From: Bacteroidota bacterium
GTDB taxonomy: Bacteria > Bacteroidota > Bacteroidia > AKYH767-A > 2013-40CM-41-45
Assembly: GCA_016711505.1 (NCBI GenBank)
Contig: JADJSV010000020.1
Location: 186,001 to 250,000, forward strand
Direction: 5' to 3'
DNA length: 64,000 nucleotides
Both the position numbers and the translations under genes were made by a program. Shown here piece by piece: positions 62,753-64,000 of this stretch. The notes under the pieces are model-generated. The model saw only the letters and a list, made by a program, of their open reading frames with translations. It was not told the origin of the DNA and did no database searches. Within the stretch, counting starts at the first letter, position 1, and each line of letters opens with the position of its first letter.

Positions 62753-63865
62753 TTAAAGCGTGATCTCATCACCTTCAATAATATTCGCATAACCCGAAGT
62801 GATCACTTCATCACCGGTAGCCAGTCCTGATGTTATTTCTGCCACACCATTGTATATTGTCCCAACTTCTACAACTTTTCGTTTTGCAATCGTTTTACCG
62901 CCTTCTACGCTTTTCACAAATACATATTGTCCATCACCTGATTTCTGAACTGCAGCGATAGGAACAATAAATGCATTATTGTTTTTATAATCTACAATTT
63001 TAAGAATAGCGATCATGTTAGGACGAAATGATCCGGATTTATCATTCAGTTTAACTTCTACGTTAAATGTCCTGTTCAATGGATCAATACGATTTCCTGA
63101 GTAATCAATTTTTACATTCACTTCTTTCTTCTCATCAGGGAAATATATGATTGCTTCATCACCTTTAGAAACCCTGCTGATATAACTTTCAGCGATCTCA
63201 GCTTTAACTTTCAGTGATCTAAGATTAATAACTCTTATCACAGGAACACCCGGTGCAACCGTCTGACCAATCTTTACATTCACAATATCAACCACACCAT
63301 TGATAGGTGATTTAATTCTAGTCATGTCAAGTTGCTGGTTCAAAGTTGCCATTCTTCTTTCAGCAGCTTCTTTACCACTTTTAGCCTGGATAAACTGAAT
63401 TTCACTTCCTATTTTCTGGTCCCAAAGGTTTTTCTGTCTGTTATATACAGTCATTGCAAGATCCAATTGAGTCTGAACTTCGGAGATACTCTGACGAAGT
63501 ATTCTGTCGTCAATAGTCGCCAATACCTGGCCTTTCGAAACCTCATCTCCAACTTCAACAGAAATAGATGTTATACTACCTGCACTTTCAGCGCTTAACA
63601 TTACATCTTCATCACCATCGACCTTAGCCTGGACTTCAATGAAGTGCTTGAATGTTGATGGTTTCATTTCTGTAGTTGCGACTAACTTTGATTTATTAGC
63701 GGTACTGTCATTAGCAGACAATTCTGCTTCAAGTTTAGTGATCTCAGCTTTTAATGCAGCCTGATCTTTTTTCAGTTGCTCTAATTTGGCTTTCTTATCG
63801 TCGCCTTTAGGCGCGCACGCAAAAAGTGCAATTGTAAGTAAAGAGAAAGTGATTATCTTTTTCAT
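62753..63865 (-). CDS. RND efflux periplasmic adaptor, lipoprotein
   Basis: 370 residues with lipobox TIALFACAPKG (Cys17). A coiled coil follows (residues 25-55, AKLEQLKKDQAALKAEITKLE in outline), then the biotinyl-lipoyl half-motifs (GSITSISVEVGDEVSKGQVLATID and IKSPINGVVDIVNVKIGQTVAPG in outline) around a hairpin, and beta-barrel and membrane-proximal domains (ALFRPNMIAILKI-like). It connects the pump with TolC across the periplasm. It precedes the pump gene by 53 bases and follows the TolC gene by 32 bases, in the order tolC-adaptor-pump. Confidence 0.92.
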   Translation of the reverse strand: MKKIITFSLLTIALFACAPKGDDKKAKLEQLKKDQAALKAEITKLEAELSANDSTANKSKLVATTEMKPSTFKHFIEVQAKVDGDEDVMLSAESAGSITSISVEVGDEVSKGQVLATIDDRILRQSISEVQTQLDLAMTVYNRQKNLWDQKIGSEIQFIQAKSGKEAAERRMATLNQQLDMTRIKSPINGVVDIVNVKIGQTVAPGVPVIRVINLRSLKVKAEIAESYISRVSKGDEAIIYFPDEKKEVNVKIDYSGNRIDPLNRTFNVEVKLNDKSGSFRPNMIAILKIVDYKNNNAFIVPIAAVQKSGDGQYVFVKSVEGGKTIAKRKVVEVGTIYNGVAEITSGLATGDEVITSGYANIIEGDEITL

Positions 63866-63897
63866 ATTATAATGGTTATGTGTAGTTGTGATTTTTT

Positions 63898-64000
63898 TAA
63901 TATTTAAAATTTCCTAATGACTGGTCAAGATCAATTTTGGCAATGATGGCATCATACAGAGCATTGTAGTAATTTGATTGCGCTTCTTTCAAAGAAGTTT
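63898..64000 (-). CDS. TolC family outer membrane protein, C-terminal end only
   Basis: On the minus strand the last 33 codons before a TAA at 63898-63900 read TSLKEAQSNYYNALYDAIIAKIDLDQSLGNFKY (outline). This is the typical end of TolC/OEP proteins, the last helix of the second repeat with AxxDxxxAxxxLxxAxG. The rest lies beyond the window. It is the outer membrane exit duct for the RND pump encoded downstream. Confidence 0.75.

Noticed and set aside
1..64000. Prophage, integrative element or defence island
   Set aside because: No integrase, terminase, capsid, restriction or other defence genes were seen. The only mobile-type gene is the RAYT transposase.

Overview
The window comes from a low-GC member of the Bacteroidota (roughly 37-40% GC by eye), probably free-living, aerobic and a lipid user. 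The evidence is consistent. There are type IX secretion (T9SS) sorting domains on several large exported proteins, a PorU2/PorV2 pair, a giant SprB-repeat protein, and a futalosine-pathway menaquinone gene. Promoter elements follow the Bacteroidota TTG-N19..22-TAnnTTTG pattern. The HYC_CC_PP/TonB/heavy-metal-domain locus is also typical of this phylum. I cannot name a genus. No rRNA, tRNA, CRISPR array, prophage or recognisable defence system was found.

Layout. 1-7.0 kb: end of a T9SS cargo gene, a broken alpha/beta-hydrolase lipoprotein gene, a frameshifted O-antigen ligase/TPR gene, plsC and a polytopic membrane protein. 7.0-8.8 kb: a repeat-filled gap, a DUF4442 hotdog protein and a nitronate monooxygenase-like enzyme. 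9-16.9 kb: a beta-oxidation operon (acyl-CoA synthetase, FadN, a YwqK/MORN-like secreted protein, thiolase, acyl-CoA dehydrogenase). 17.2-19.7 kb: a T9SS cargo protein. 19.9-23.0 kb: a metal-handling locus (HYC_CC_PP protein, frameshifted TonB receptor, HMA protein). 23-28.3 kb: amidohydrolase, remnant of a yfiT/bstA gene, secreted YciI-like protein, a 38-residue membrane ORF, frameshifted S41 protease, yebC. 28.4-34.6 kb: porV2-porU2. 35.1-39.3 kb: pssA-purS, then kdsD-tatC-AhpD-like-lptB on the other strand. 39.5-43.3 kb: recQ and an island of REP-like elements around a REP-associated tyrosine transposase. 43.4-51.4 kb: a 2660-residue SprB-repeat protein. 51.7-56.3 kb: mdh, an aspartic protease-like protein, a large palindrome, and a three-gene lipoprotein operon with a CX4CH propeller protein. 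56.4-64 kb: a pseudouridine synthase, an M43 protease with T9SS signal, mqnA, and an RND efflux operon (TolC cut by the window edge).

Two features run through the whole window. First, many intergenic gaps hold arrays of 7-bp repeat units from several unrelated sequence families (GGTCAAA, GTTCAAA, AAAAGTG, TAACTAA, TTCGTAA, ATTCCGC). They sit after gene ends, either as direct arrays or as perfect inverted arms that could fold into long hairpins; three loci share 24-25 nt arms but have different loops. Second, at least six single-base frameshifts and one internal deletion break otherwise normal genes, all in the first 28 kb and several in homopolymers. The remaining 36 kb, including 8-kb and 5-kb genes, is clean. 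This is either consensus error in part of the assembly or real gene decay.

The best candidates for something undescribed are the multi-family heptamer repeats, the operon of two HH-motif lipoproteins plus a CX4CH/beta-propeller lipoprotein, and the CC-motif metal locus.
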